The notes: generated from the letters alone by a model not told the origin. A stretch of DNA of 64,000 nt from Bacteroidota bacterium (GCA_016715945.1 JADJXJ010000003.1:558001-622000); one strand, 5' to 3'; numbered from the stretch's first letter, positions 7,432 to 16,928 are shown. Numbers and translations: made by a program.

Positions 7432-9855
7432 TTAAAATTTATAGCTGTAACCCAAACGGATTACTTGTGTTTCGTAATAGTCGGCACTTGTATAAGAAAA
7501 TCCGTTGCCTTGAATTTCTTTTTTGATAACCATTGTATTTAACAGGTCGTTGGCGTTTAAAAACAATTCGCCTTTTCCTTTTTGTATAGATTTTTTAAGT
7601 CCTAAATCCAACGAAAAACGCTGTCCGATTTTTCCTTGCGGAATAATGTCGGGTGCTAAATAAACTGCCGTTACTTGCAATTCAAAGTTTTTCGGCAGAT
7701 GAAAATTGTTGTTCAGTTTTACGTTGCCCGAAAAAATGGTTTGCTTGTTTGCCGAAAAAGTATGCGGAACAGGATACAAATTTTCAACCGTGAAAGCATC
7801 AATTTGATTGTAATAAGCATTTGCGTTGATGTTGAACGAATACCATTTTGCTATGTCTTGATTCAACACAATTTCCAAACCTGTATTGTGGCTTTTACCT
7901 GCATTTTGAAATATGGCGTAAATCAAATTGCTATTAGGCACAATGGTTGAAATTCGTGTGATTGTTGCATTTGCAAAACGATAATAGGCTGCCGAATAAA
8001 AATAACCGCTTTTCCAACTTGTTTTGTAACCTAATTCAAATGAGTTTGTAAACTGTGGTCGCAATGCAGGGTTGCCGACTTTAATAATTTCTGCATCATC
8101 GTATTTCGGGAAAATGCGAATGTCCACTTCGTTTGGTCTGTCCACTCTGCGGTTGTAAAACAATGACAATTTATTTCTGTCATTGATTTTGTAAGCCAAA
8201 CGAAAATTTGGAAACGGTTGTATGTAATCATATCCGTCACTTGTGTAAGTGTTGTGATTTGGATTTACTTTGTAATCTATTTTTACATATTCTACTCGCA
8301 AACCTAATTCGGCTTCCCACTTTTCATTTTCAAAAACGTAGTTTCCGTATAATGCAGGAATAACTTCGTTGTAAGTTGCCCAGCCGCCTGCATTGGTGTC
8401 TAACACCGAATTTGCACCTGCTTGAAAATCCATATTCGTTGGAATGTTTCTGTATCGGAATTTCACGCCTGTTTCAATTCGCCCGTATTTCAAAGGTTTG
8501 ATGTAATCAACATTGAAATCATAAACCTGTTCGTCTGACAACAATTTAAAAGCGTCCGTTCCTGTTGAAGTCGGCAAATAATTATCGTAAAAATATTTTT
8601 CATCTTCTCTGTGAAATGTATAATTGAAACCAACATTCAACAAATGTCCTGCTTGCTTGAATTTGTGCTGATACATTGCCGAAGCCATTGCCGTTGTTTT
8701 CAATTCGTCTTCCAAAAACTGCCACAAACGAAGTCGGGTTGATAAATCCGAATTGAAAAAAGGTTGGTCGCCTCTGTCAATTATTTTTTCGCTTCCGAAT
8801 AAACCCGAAACGGTTAATGTATTTTTTTCATTAATATACCAATCAATTCCCGCTTTTGAAGTGAAATAATTGGTGTTGCGGTTTCGCTTTAATTGTTGTC
8901 TGATAATAGTTCCGTCATCGTAAGTTCGGGTTACAAATTCGTTTTTGTCAAGTGTGTGTTTGTATAAATTATCGGCTTGAAAAAACGCATTTACTTTTCC
9001 TTTTCTGTAATTGAAAGAAATGGACGGATTGACTTTTGGCGTAAAAGTGTATTGCGGTCTTATCGTAGGCAAATTTTCTTTACGCACCCACAAAGCCCCT
9101 AAACCTGTTGTAAAACTAACCTTTCCGTTAAATCCCTCTTGTTTGTTTTTCTTCATTATGATATTGATAATTCCTGCGTTGCCGTTAGCATCGTATTTTG
9201 AGGACGGATTATTTATGATTTCAATGCGTTCAATAGAAGATGCAGGAATGTTGTCTAAACCTGTTTGATTGCCGAAACCTGTCATTGCCGTTTGTTTGCC
9301 GTCAATCAGTATAGTTACTTTATCGTTGCCACGAAGTTGCACTTTATTATCCTGCACCGTAACACCGGGCAGGTTTTGCATTGTTTGCAAAACAGAGCCT
9401 CCGCCTTGACTAATATTGTCTTCAACGGAATACGTTTTTTTATCCATTTTTCCACTTACATTATCAACTTTTGCAGTAACCACAACTTCGTTCAGTGTTT
9501 GTGTTTCCTCTTCCAATTCAATAGTTGCCACATTCAGAAATTCTGAAAGATTACCAACAAAAAGTGTTTGCTTTTTTGTAACGTAACCGATGTAAGAAAT
9601 TTCCAAAAAATAATTGTTGGGTTTAATGCCCGCAAGCGTAAATCTTCCCTCATCATCTGTAACCGTTCCTGTTACAAATGCACTGTCTTTTTCTGTTTTC
9701 AAAACAATATTTACAAACGGCAAAGCCGATTTGTCTTTCTTGTCTTTTACAATGCCCGAAAGTGTAACCGATGATGTTTGAGCAAAAGAAACGCTGATTG
9801 AAAGTAAGAGCAACGCTTTGATTAAAAGCGTTGCTCTTAAAAAATTATTAGTCAT
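7432..9855 (-). CDS. TonB-dependent outer-membrane receptor with carboxypeptidase-like N-terminal domain
   Basis: 807 residues. It has a signal peptide ending near SFAQ, a CarboxypepD_reg-like domain (residues 30-115: VTLSGIVKDKKDKSALPFVNIVL...), a plug domain (about 125-235, with GGGSVLQTMQNLPGVTVQDNKVQLRGND and INNPSSKYDANGNAGIINIIMKK), then a 22-strand barrel typed as outer membrane protein beta-barrel family, ending in the usual aromatic LGYSYKF. Such receptors import ligands through the outer membrane using TonB energy. The ligand is not evident. It sits downstream of a two-component system and a PepSY-like gene, a frequent Bacteroidota grouping, so expression is probably controlled by that system. 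Confidence 0.88.
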   Translation of the reverse strand: MTNNFLRATLLIKALLLLSISVSFAQTSSVTLSGIVKDKKDKSALPFVNIVLKTEKDSAFVTGTVTDDEGRFTLAGIKPNNYFLEISYIGYVTKKQTLFVGNLSEFLNVATIELEEETQTLNEVVVTAKVDNVSGKMDKKTYSVEDNISQGGGSVLQTMQNLPGVTVQDNKVQLRGNDKVTILIDGKQTAMTGFGNQTGLDNIPASSIERIEIINNPSSKYDANGNAGIINIIMKKNKQEGFNGKVSFTTGLGALWVRKENLPTIRPQYTFTPKVNPSISFNYRKGKVNAFFQADNLYKHTLDKNEFVTRTYDDGTIIRQQLKRNRNTNYFTSKAGIDWYINEKNTLTVSGLFGSEKIIDRGDQPFFNSDLSTRLRLWQFLEDELKTTAMASAMYQHKFKQAGHLLNVGFNYTFHREDEKYFYDNYLPTSTGTDAFKLLSDEQVYDFNVDYIKPLKYGRIETGVKFRYRNIPTNMDFQAGANSVLDTNAGGWATYNEVIPALYGNYVFENEKWEAELGLRVEYVKIDYKVNPNHNTYTSDGYDYIQPFPNFRLAYKINDRNKLSLFYNRRVDRPNEVDIRIFPKYDDAEIIKVGNPALRPQFTNSFELGYKTSWKSGYFYSAAYYRFANATITRISTIVPNSNLIYAIFQNAGKSHNTGLEIVLNQDIAKWYSFNINANAYYNQIDAFTVENLYPVPHTFSANKQTIFSGNVKLNNNFHLPKNFELQVTAVYLAPDIIPQGKIGQRFSLDLGLKKSIQKGKGELFLNANDLLNTMVIKKEIQGNGFSYTSADYYETQVIRLGYSYKF

Positions 9856-10283
9856 TACTCTTTTACTTCTTTAATGAAATTTCCGTTGCTGTCAAAAATC
9901 AGGTCTTTGCCTTTGATTTCTGCTTCGTAAGTAACAACGCCTTTGCTGTCGGTAATTTTTGCAGTTTCTTTGATTTTTTGCCCTGCATAGTTTTTAGAAA
10001 CATACTCTTTCGCTTTTGCAGGAAGTTCATCAATTTTGATTTCCACTTCTGTTTCAAGAATGTTTCCCGAAACGTCAATCAAAAGTGAATAATCCGTTTC
10101 ATTAACTTCAAATTCCGCTTCGTAGTTGGCTTTTTCTTTTTCCCACTTAATTTCTTTTGCGTTAGGATAACTTTTTTGCAAAGTGTTTTTTACAACTGTC
10201 GGAACTTCTTTGTCCGAAACTTTTTGTGCGTTGGCGAATGATACTGCGAACATTGCACCTAACAAGATTGCTGATTTCTTCAT
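9855..10283 (-). CDS. PepSY-like periplasmic protein
   Basis: 142 residues. A signal peptide (MKKSAILLGAMFAVSFANAQ) is followed by two repeats of a PepSY-like/DUF2874 fold: VPTVVKNTLQKSYPNAKEIKWEKE and LPAKAKEYVSKNYAGQKIKETAKI. This fold resembles beta-lactamase-inhibitor-like proteins and is common in Bacteroidota next to histidine kinases and outer-membrane receptors. It is probably periplasmic; a sensing or inhibitory role is inference. Its stop codon overlaps the receptor start by one base, so the genes are likely coupled. Confidence 0.85.
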   Translation of the reverse strand: MKKSAILLGAMFAVSFANAQKVSDKEVPTVVKNTLQKSYPNAKEIKWEKEKANYEAEFEVNETDYSLLIDVSGNILETEVEIKIDELPAKAKEYVSKNYAGQKIKETAKITDSKGVVTYEAEIKGKDLIFDSNGNFIKEVKE

Positions 10284-10339
10284 TGCTTTTGTATTTTAAA
10301 ATTTACAAGGGCAAAGGTGAAAACCGAATTAGAAGAAAA

Positions 10340-11626
10340 TTAGAATTTTACAGCAAACGAATGAAAATTGTTTTCAAAAGCGTAATTTATTTTCCATTGA
10401 TAGCGGTTGCAAATTTCTTTTACGATTGCTAAACCTAAACCGCTGTTGGTGGTTTGTGAAGATGAAACAGCAAAGCGTTCAAATAGTTTTTCGTTGTTCA
10501 ATGGTGTTTTTCCTGTGTTGGAAACGGTTAGTGTTTTGTCCGAAAAACTGATTTGTATTTTTCCTTGTTCGGTGTTGTGAATAATAGCATTGATAAGCAA
10601 ATTATTGACAAGAATTTCAAGCAAAGTTTTGTTGCAAGTAAGGGTTAGTTTTTCGGAAAGGTTTTTATCAATGGTAATTTGTTTTGTTGTGGTGTAATCA
10701 ATCAACAATTCAAGCGTTTCGTTTATTATTTCGGTCAATTCAATGGTCTCAATTTCTGCAAATTGGTTGTTTTCAATTTTTGCCAACAGCAACAAGTTTT
10801 TATTTATTCTTGTCATTCGGGAAAGCGGTAAATCAATCGCAGTCAATAATTCCGCTTGTTCGCTTGTAATGTTTTTGTTTTGCAACAACAAATTCAACTT
10901 TGATTTTAGAACTGCCAAAGGTGTTTGTAATTCGTGAGAAGCATTTTCAATAAATGTTTTTTGTTGGCTGTAAACAGAAATGTTTTTATCAATCAATTTT
11001 TGCAACGACTGATTGAGTTCCGCAAATTCTTCAATATCTGTCTTGTCAAATGAAACGGTTTGCTGTGTAGTCAAATCAAACGATTTTAATTTTTCAAGTG
11101 TGTTGCGGAAAGGTCGCCAAATTTGTTTGGCTATCTGTCTGTTTAGAAGTATAAAACCGATAACCAACAATGCAAAAAATAAAAGTGTTACAACCGCAAT
11201 CGCAAACATTGTTTCGTCTGTTTCTTCTACATTGGTTTCAATTTGTAAATGATATAGTTTTCCGTTAATGTTGATGTAAGATGAAAGCACCCTAAAACGG
11301 TCAATCTCGTTATGTTCAACATATCTGTTTTGTTTTGTAATAGTATAGGTGCTGTCAGGCTTTGGAACGGATAAATCGATTGGTGTTAGTATGGTGCTGG
11401 GTTGTAACTTGTCCCAATTTTTAATCAAACTATTCAATTCGCTTTCTTCTATTTGAGTATTATTAAAACTGTTTTCAATTCGTTCCTTAACAATTTGGTT
11501 GTGTTCGTCCAATTCATCAAGCCAAATAAAATCTACTACCAAATAATAAACAGGTATGCTACACGCTAAAATAATTAAGGCATAAATCGTAAATGCTTTG
11601 AATGGTTTGTGTAACAGCTTGCTCAT
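10340..11626 (-). CDS. Sensor histidine kinase
   Basis: About 428 residues from the ATG at 11626, chosen because it overlaps the regulator stop as ATGA. Two membrane helices (about 15-35 and 145-165 of the protein) enclose a periplasmic domain of roughly 105 residues, followed by a HAMP-like linker. The H-box is FIENASHELQTPLAVLKSKL with the phospho-acceptor His; the N-box is NNLLINAIIHN and the G-box GLGLAIVKEICNRYQ. It is thus a complete membrane sensor kinase of the OmpR-partner type. The signal is unknown; the receptor and PepSY genes downstream are likely targets. Confidence 0.9.
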   Translation of the reverse strand: MSKLLHKPFKAFTIYALIILACSIPVYYLVVDFIWLDELDEHNQIVKERIENSFNNTQIEESELNSLIKNWDKLQPSTILTPIDLSVPKPDSTYTITKQNRYVEHNEIDRFRVLSSYININGKLYHLQIETNVEETDETMFAIAVVTLLFFALLVIGFILLNRQIAKQIWRPFRNTLEKLKSFDLTTQQTVSFDKTDIEEFAELNQSLQKLIDKNISVYSQQKTFIENASHELQTPLAVLKSKLNLLLQNKNITSEQAELLTAIDLPLSRMTRINKNLLLLAKIENNQFAEIETIELTEIINETLELLIDYTTTKQITIDKNLSEKLTLTCNKTLLEILVNNLLINAIIHNTEQGKIQISFSDKTLTVSNTGKTPLNNEKLFERFAVSSSQTTNSGLGLAIVKEICNRYQWKINYAFENNFHSFAVKF

Positions 11627-12297
11627 ATTTCCCATTTGTAACCTGTTCCGTAAATTGTTTTTATGTAGTTGTTGTAACCCGCTTCTGTCAATTTCTTTTT
11701 CAGGTTTTTAACGTGAGCATAAACGAAATCGTGATTGTCAAACATATCGGCAATGTCGCCCGACAAATGCTCTGCCAATGCACTTTTTGAAATAACACGA
11801 TTTTTGTTTCCGATGAAAAAAAGCAATAAATCAATTTCCTTTTTTGTCAATGAAATTTCAATGTCATTCACTTTTACGGTCTTGCCTAACAAGTCAATCG
11901 TTATTTCGTTTTGTTGAACAATGTTTGAACTGTTGAATTGTTTCCTGCGAATAAGAGAATGTATTCTTGCCGAAAGTTCCGAATGATGAAAAGGCTTTGC
12001 CAAATAATCGTCCGCACCAATTTGTAAACCTTTTACTTTGTCCTCAATAGAATTTTTTGCGGAAATAATAATTACTCCGTCTTGCTTGTTTTCTCGTTTT
12101 AACTGTTCTAACAAAGCAAGTCCGTTTCCGTCAGGAAGCATTAAATCCAATAAAATACAGTCGTATTGATAAACAGCAATTTTATCAGTTGCTTGATTGT
12201 AGTTTTCAGCAACTTCACACACATAGTTTTGTCCCGACAAGTATTTTACAATGTCCTGTGCAAGTTCTTTTTCATCTTCTACAATCAAGATTTTCAT
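11623..12297 (-). CDS. OmpR-family response regulator
   Basis: 224 residues. The receiver domain shows acidic residues VEDEK near the start, the phospho-acceptor Asp in CILLDLMLPDGNG (about residue 52), and the conserved Lys in DYLAKPF. The C-terminal half is a winged-helix DNA-binding domain (ISLTKKEIDLLLFFIGNKNRVISKSALAEHL...VHVKNLKKKL...IKTIYGTGYKWEI). It is the first gene of the operon and overlaps the kinase by 4 bases. A TAAATTTG motif sits only 4 bases before the ATG, so if it is a real -7 element the transcript would be nearly leaderless. Confidence 0.93.
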   Translation of the reverse strand: MKILIVEDEKELAQDIVKYLSGQNYVCEVAENYNQATDKIAVYQYDCILLDLMLPDGNGLALLEQLKRENKQDGVIIISAKNSIEDKVKGLQIGADDYLAKPFHHSELSARIHSLIRRKQFNSSNIVQQNEITIDLLGKTVKVNDIEISLTKKEIDLLLFFIGNKNRVISKSALAEHLSGDIADMFDNHDFVYAHVKNLKKKLTEAGYNNYIKTIYGTGYKWEI

Positions 12298-12301
12298 TCG
12301 C

Positions 12302-12309
12302 CAAATTTA
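12302..12309 (-). promoter_or_regulatory. Possible -7 element before the response regulator
   Basis: The minus strand reads TAAATTTG, matching TAnnTTTG, but it ends only 4 bases before the start codon and lacks a clear -33 element. Either the message is leaderless or the match is chance. Confidence 0.25.
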
Positions 12310-12358
12310 CAATTTGAATTTTGAAGAAATTTAGAATGTCCGTAAAAGTTGCGTTGGG

Positions 12359-12420
12359 ATTGGCTCTTTTGCAAACTTTGGGTGGTGGGTGGGCTTGGTG
12401 CGGTTTGCAAATGTGCCAAT
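12359..12420. repeat. Inner hairpin 2R (right end of TonB/two-component super-cassette)
   Basis: Arms ATTGGCTCTTTTGCAAAC and GTTTGCAAATGTGCCAAT are complementary apart from the two conserved T-T mismatches; the loop is G-rich. It lies upstream of the response regulator. The AT block at 12431-12450 and a GTATTTTTATTTTT-type block at about 12464-12475 are inverted copies of sequence at the left end of the same module. Confidence 0.8.
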
Positions 12421-12567
12421 GTGCGTTGGCTTAAAACTTCATTTTTTTTGTGCGTTGGGAAAAATAAAAATACAAAAGTGTCGGTTGTCGTGTCGGAAAT
12501 GTCGGTCGGTGTGTTGTCGGGTTTTGGTCGGTCGGTTGATGTCTGCACGGTGGTCGGTTAGGGTTGC

Positions 12568-12699
12568 CGATAACGGTTTGCGGCTTGGCGAAGGGCGGGA
12601 TTTTTAGCGCAAATGTTCATTCGAAGCACAAATGTTGAACCTTGCAAAAATGTTTCTACGAAGCACGAAACCCCGCCTTTTGCCAAACCGCTGTTAGCA
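12568..12699. repeat. attC-like site 3
   Basis: Boxes CGATAAC (12568-12574) and GTTAGCA (12693-12699). The left box closes the two-component cassette with attC 2; the right box (GTTAGCAGTA) matches TACTGCTAAC of attC 4, enclosing the cation transporter gene. Arms GCGGCTTGGCGAAGGGCGGG and CCCGCCTTTTGCCAAACCGC pair. Confidence 0.87.
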
Positions 12700-12721
12700 G
12701 TAGTGGTTCTTTGTTCGTCCG

Positions 12722-13519
12722 TCATTTTGATAGTTTTAAAATTTTAAATGCTCCTTGTCCAACAATGAAAAATACAATTGTCCCAACGATAAGGTCAGGA
12801 TATTTTGAGTTTGTCAAGTAAACAAGTCCGCCTGCTATAATTACTCCAAGATTTACAATTACGTCATTGGATGTAAAAATCATACTTGCTTGCATATGTG
12901 CGTCTTTGCTTTTACTTTTTTGCAGTAAATACAAACAAAGTCCGTTGCCGATAAGTGCAAGAATTGAAATAATTATCATTGTCTGAAATGCAGGAATTGT
13001 TTCACTGCCTACAAATCGTCTGATTACTTCAATGAAACCGAAAACGGCAAGTGTCAACTGAAAATAACCTGCTGATTTTGCGATGTTCTTTTTTCGTGTC
13101 ATTGTCCCACCAACTGCAAAAAGTGCAAGTCCGTAAACTATGCTATCGGCAAGCATATCCAAGCTGTCCGCCACAAGTCCCATTGAGTTTGAAATAAAAC
13201 CTGTTGTCACTTCAAGAGCAAAAAAGAAAAAGTTGATAGCTAAAACTTGCCAAAGCAATTTTCTTTCTCGGTTAGTGTTGTCTGTCGTTGCTGTGTAATT
13301 GTCTGCCGAAACGCTGTCAATAAGTGAAGTGTCAAGTTTTAAGTTATCAAGTCGCTGAAAAATTTGGTCGTGATTGCCTGTGTGAAAAACGGTCAGTTGT
13401 CTGTTTGCAATGTCAAATTCTAACGAGTTGATGTTTGTCAAGTCGGCAAGTTTCATCCGTATCATTTGTTCTTCGGATGGGCAGTCCATTTTTGATATTT
13501 TAAATGTCGTTTTCCTCAT
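12722..13519 (-). CDS. Cation diffusion facilitator-like transporter with N-terminal metal-binding-type domain
   Basis: 265 residues. Residues 1-75 (TTFKISKMDCPSEEQMIRMK...) look like a heavy-metal-associated-type fold with a single Cys rather than CxxC. Six hydrophobic segments follow; the second contains LVADSLDMLADSIVYG, which resembles the D-x-x-x-D metal site of cation diffusion facilitators, and HMQASMIFTSNDVIVNLG resembles the later HxxxD-type site. The family exports divalent cations such as Zn, Co or Cd in exchange for protons; the metal here is uncertain. It is the only gene in its cassette, with 36 bases to attC 4 at its start and 22 to attC 3 at its stop. Confidence 0.82.
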   Translation of the reverse strand: MRKTTFKISKMDCPSEEQMIRMKLADLTNINSLEFDIANRQLTVFHTGNHDQIFQRLDNLKLDTSLIDSVSADNYTATTDNTNRERKLLWQVLAINFFFFALEVTTGFISNSMGLVADSLDMLADSIVYGLALFAVGGTMTRKKNIAKSAGYFQLTLAVFGFIEVIRRFVGSETIPAFQTMIIISILALIGNGLCLYLLQKSKSKDAHMQASMIFTSNDVIVNLGVIIAGGLVYLTNSKYPDLIVGTIVFFIVGQGAFKILKLSK

Positions 13520-13555
13520 TGTCTATTGTTGTCGGCTGGTGCGTCCTACCATTAC

Positions 13556-13687
13556 TGCTAACGTTTTCGGGCTTTGCGTTCGGGCGGGTTTCAGAGCGAA
13601 AAACTGTCAACCAGCATTGAACTTAAATAGAAGCCTAAGCTCCAAGTTTTGCACGTCACCCCGCCTGACGCAAAACCCTTGTTATAT
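13556..13687. repeat. attC-like site 4
   Basis: Boxes TGCTAAC (13556-13562) and GTTATAT (13681-13687). Its central segment (TTTCAGAGCGAAAAACTG...) differs from the TTTTAGCACAAA type of sites 1-3 but is nearly the same as site 5. GTTATATGCC matches GGCATATAAC of site 5. Confidence 0.85.
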
Positions 13688-14143
13688 GCCGTTTTTCTTT
13701 CTGTCGCGTTTCTTTTCACATTCTTGTTTTAAAAGATCAAGCCACTTTTGCATACCTTTTTCTAAGTTCTTATTAAATGACTTTTTCAAAAGTTTTGCAA
13801 GGAAGCCTTCCATACTTTCGTCAACTGAAACTTTGGTTTGTCCGTTAGTTTCTGCTAATGTCCAGTTGTGAATAGCAAACATACCAAAAGATTTTCCTGT
13901 CCAGCCGAAGTTTTTATACGGCTCAACGGTGTGAAGAGTTGAATGAATTTTTTGCTCCACCAGTTTTCCAATCAAATGTAGTTTCTGGTTTTAATTCTCC
14001 ATTCAATTTTGATTTACTGATATCAGCCTGCCAAGTTGCCCAATTGTCAATATTGGTCAATACTGCCCAAACTTTTCACTACTTGCGTTGATAGTGATTG
14101 TCTTGCTGCACTTTACTGGTGCGTTGTCATTGATACTTTTCAT
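13682..14143 (-). pseudogene. SRPBCC-family protein, frameshifted (copy 1)
   Basis: Joining two frames gives a 150-residue protein: APVKCSKTITINASSEKFWAVLTNIDNWATW, then GWTGKSFGMFAIHNWTL, then MEGFLAKLLKKSFNKNLEKGMQKWLDLLK. This is the START/SRPBCC (polyketide cyclase-like) fold, a small ligand-binding helix-grip domain. One extra A in a run near 13950 breaks the frame. The copy at 15015-15478 is broken at a different base, and a consensus of the two would be intact. The stop codon TAA lies inside the attC 4 GTT box. Its cassette partner is a Crp-like gene upstream. Confidence 0.7.
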
Positions 14144-14266
14144 TTTGAATTGCTTTGTGCAAATGAACTCACTGAAATTATGAAGCCAATTACGGTTAGT
14201 AAATTTGATTTTGTGGTTCAATGATGTTAGTATTTAACGATGCAAAGGTATGCACAAAATCAAGCC

Positions 14267-14863
14267 TTACTCTTGATAAAAATCAAGAAGTTCTGCCAGC
14301 CGTTTTTTTTTTTCTTAGTCTGCTTAATGTTTCAGGCGCCATACCAAGCATTGAAGCTAAATATTGTAATGGCACTTGGTTAAACAATTCTTTATTGAAA
14401 TTGAAAAGTTGATTGTATCTTTCCTCTGCTGTCATTGAAATGTGTTGCAAAACCCTGTCTTCTAAAACTGTAAAGCATTTACCTGATGAAAATTTTTCTA
14501 ACTCAGACCAATATGGAATAATTTGTGCAATTTTTGATGGTCATTTTGTCAATAACATAGAGTTCACAATCGGTTAAAGCCTGAATATTCCAACGAGCTG
14601 GTTGCTCAAACATAAAACTTAATAAATCAACTACAAAATAGCCTTTTGTTGAAATCCATTTAGTTACTTCCTTGTTGTCCAATAAACACAAATTCTCTTA
14701 AGATACCTGTCTGAACGAAACCAAGTCTGTCCGAATGTCTGCCCTTTTTGAGAAAATAGTCGCCCTTTTTTAAAGTCACAGGTTTGAAAAACGAACTTAT
14801 CTTAGTCAAGTCGTCTTTGTTAACACCAAAATAGGTCTGTATGTATTTTTCTAATTCTGTCAT
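14267..14863 (-). pseudogene. Crp/Fnr-family transcription regulator, frameshifted (copy 1)
   Basis: Three overlapping frames together encode about 195 residues: a cyclic-nucleotide-binding-like beta roll (LEKYIQTYFGVNKDDLTKISSFF, LKKGDYFLKKGRHSDRLGFVQTGILREF) and a C-terminal HTH (QVPLQYLASMLGMAPETLSRLRKKK). Members of this Bacteroidota Crp-like group often lack a clear cAMP-binding site. Frameshifts fall near 14675 and 14520. The second copy at 15601-16198 is broken at other bases. The start is 26 bases from attC 5. Confidence 0.72.
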
Positions 14864-14888
14864 TATTGTTAGGTCGTTCTAAAATGGC

Positions 14889-15020
14889 ATATAACGTTTT
14901 CGGGCTTTGCGTTCGGGCGGGTTTCAGAGCGAAAAACTGTCAACCAGCATTGAACTTAAATAGAAGCACAAAGCTCCAAGTTTGCACGTCACCCCGCCTG
15001 ACGCAAAACCCTTGTTATAT
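14889..15020. repeat. attC-like site 5
   Basis: Boxes ATATAAC (14889-14895) and GTTATAT (15014-15020). Because cassettes 4 and 5 are copies, this site has the same box on both sides: GGCATATAAC and GTTATATGCC. It differs from site 4 by a few single-base changes. Confidence 0.87.
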
Positions 15021-15478
15021 GCCGTTTTCTTTCTGTCGCGTTTCTTTTTCACATTCTTGTTTTAAAGATCAAGCCACTTTTGCATACCTTTTTCTAAGTT
15101 CTTATTAAATGACTTTTTCAAAAAGTTTTGCAGGAAGCCTTCCATACTTTCGTCAACTGAAACTTTGGTTTGTCCAGTTAGTTTCTGCTAATGTCCAGTT
15201 GTGAATAGCAAACATACCAAAAGATTTTCCTGTCCAGCCGAAGTTTTTATACGGCTCAACGGTGTGAAGAAGTTGAATGAATTTTTGCTCCACCAGTTTT
15301 CCAATCAAATGTAGTTTCTGGTTTTAATTCTCCATTCAATTTTGATTTACTGATATCAGCCTGCCAAGTTGCCCAATTGTCAATATTGGTCAATACTGCC
15401 CAAACTTTTTTCACTACTTGCGTTGATAGTGATGGTCTTGCTGCACTTTACTGGTGCGTGGTCATGGATACTTTTCAT
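15015..15478 (-). pseudogene. SRPBCC-family protein, frameshifted (copy 2)
   Basis: Second copy of the gene at 13682-14143, with the same NASSEK, GWTGKSFGMFAIHNW and ESMEGF segments but different breaks: an extra T near 15272, length changes in A, T and C-A runs, and TTTT rather than TTTTT next to the stop. T-to-G changes near 15433-15470 also distinguish it. It is probably one functional gene in the real genome, or two decaying copies; the sequence alone cannot decide. Confidence 0.7.
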
Positions 15479-15600
15479 GTGTGAATTGCTTTGTGCAAAT
15501 GAACTCACTGAAATTATGAAGCCAATTACGGTTAGTAAATTTGATTTTGTGGACATTGATGTTAGTATTTAACGATGCAAAGTATGCACAAAATCAAGCC

Positions 15601-16198
15601 TTACTCTTGATAAAAATCAAGAAGTTCTGCCAGCCGTTTTTTTTTTCTTAGTCTGCTTAATGTTTCAGGCGCCATACCAAGCATTGAAGCTAAATATTGT
15701 AATGGCACTTGGTTAAACAATTCTTTATTGAAATTGAAAAGTTGATTGTATCTTTCCTCTGCTGTCATTGAAATGTGTTGCAAAACCCTGTCTTCTAAAA
15801 CTGTAAAGCATTTACCTATGAAAAATTTTTCTAACTCAGACCAATATGGAATAATTTGTGCAATTTTTTTGATGGTCATTTTTGTCAATAACATAGAGTT
15901 CACAATCGGTTAAAGCCTGAATATTCCAACGAGCTGGTTGCTCAAACATAAAACTTAATAAATCAACTACAAAATAGCCTTTTGTTGAAATCCATTTAGT
16001 TACTTCCTTGTTGTCAATAAACACAAATTCTCTTAAGATACCTGTCTGAACGAAACCAAGTCTGTCCGAATGTCTGCCCTTTTTGAGAAAATAGTCGCCC
16101 TTTTTTTAAAGTCACAGGTTTGAAAACGAACTTATCTTAGTCAAGTCGTCTTTGTTAACACCAAAATAGGTCTGTATGTATTTTTCTAATTCTGTCAT
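15601..16198 (-). pseudogene. Crp/Fnr-family transcription regulator, frameshifted (copy 2)
   Basis: Second copy of the gene at 14267-14863. The C-terminal half is open from 15903 to 15601 and holds the whole HTH (NQVPLQYLASMLGMAPETLSRLRKKKRL); the middle part is in another frame (15836-16024), and the N-terminal part in a third. Breaks lie at T-runs near 15868 and 16101 and at a missing C near 16014. These differ from the breaks of copy 1. Confidence 0.72.
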
Positions 16199-16223
16199 TA
16201 TTGTTAGGTCGTTCTAAAATGGC

Positions 16224-16355
16224 ATATAACGGTTTGCGTGTATGTGCAGTAGCGGATTAGAAGCACTTTCCTGTCCGTTTAGCACAAAGTTTCTTAGAAG
16301 CACAGACCTTCGATTTACCACTTCACCCGCTATTGTCACATACACGCTGTTATGG
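16224..16355. repeat. attC-like site 6
   Basis: Boxes ATATAAC (16224-16230) and GTTATGG (16349-16355). The arms are changed together relative to the other sites (GCGTGTATGTGCAGTAGCGG with CCGCTATTGTCACATACACGC), a compensated replacement that supports selection for the folded structure. Confidence 0.87.
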
Positions 16356-16371
16356 GCTGGTTTTCATTATT

Positions 16372-16743
16372 TTATGCTGTAATCTCTTTTGGATTTTCGC
16401 CCCATTTGTTAGTTCCTTGTTGACTGTCTGTCACCATTAAAACTAATAACCAAATTGCTCCGACTAACGGTATTAGGACAATAAAGAACATCCATCCACT
16501 TTTTCCAACATCGTGTAATCGTCTAACTGCAACCGCTAATCCTGGAATAAATACTGCAAGAACATACAAACCATAAAACACTCCATAACCCAATTCTGGA
16601 CTTGCAGTTCCGACAACATTGTCAATAATCATTGCGACAATTGCGAAAATCATATTGAATAGAACAAACATCCAATATTCTTTTCTTCTTGCTCTTCCGC
16701 TAAAATCAGCGTACTGTTTTAAACATTTTAAATACCAATTCAT
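16372..16743 (-). CDS. DUF805 membrane protein
   Basis: 123 residues matching the DUF805 family: MNWYLKCLKQYADFSGRARRKEYWMFVLFN at the start, then AVAVRRLHDVGKSGWMFFIVLIPLVGAIWLLVL. There are three to four membrane helices. The family is common in bacteria and often travels on cassettes and phages; its function is unknown. It is the only gene of its cassette. About 185 bases separate the start from attC 7, and I see no clear promoter there. Confidence 0.88.
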   Translation of the reverse strand: MNWYLKCLKQYADFSGRARRKEYWMFVLFNMIFAIVAMIIDNVVGTASPELGYGVFYGLYVLAVFIPGLAVAVRRLHDVGKSGWMFFIVLIPLVGAIWLLVLMVTDSQQGTNKWGENPKEITA

Positions 16744-16928
16744 AATTTTGCCTTTATTTAGTTTTCCTACTCGTCTGGCTTTTCGGTTTCGCCCCGTTTT
16801 TTAAGTGGTTTCTGGTCTCCACTTTTGTTTATCAATTTTACAAAATAATTTTTAAGAACTATCAAAGTTGTCCCTTGGTGGTTCTCTTGTCTGTCGGTTT
16901 TCGTTTGGTTGTCTTTTAATAAACTTGC

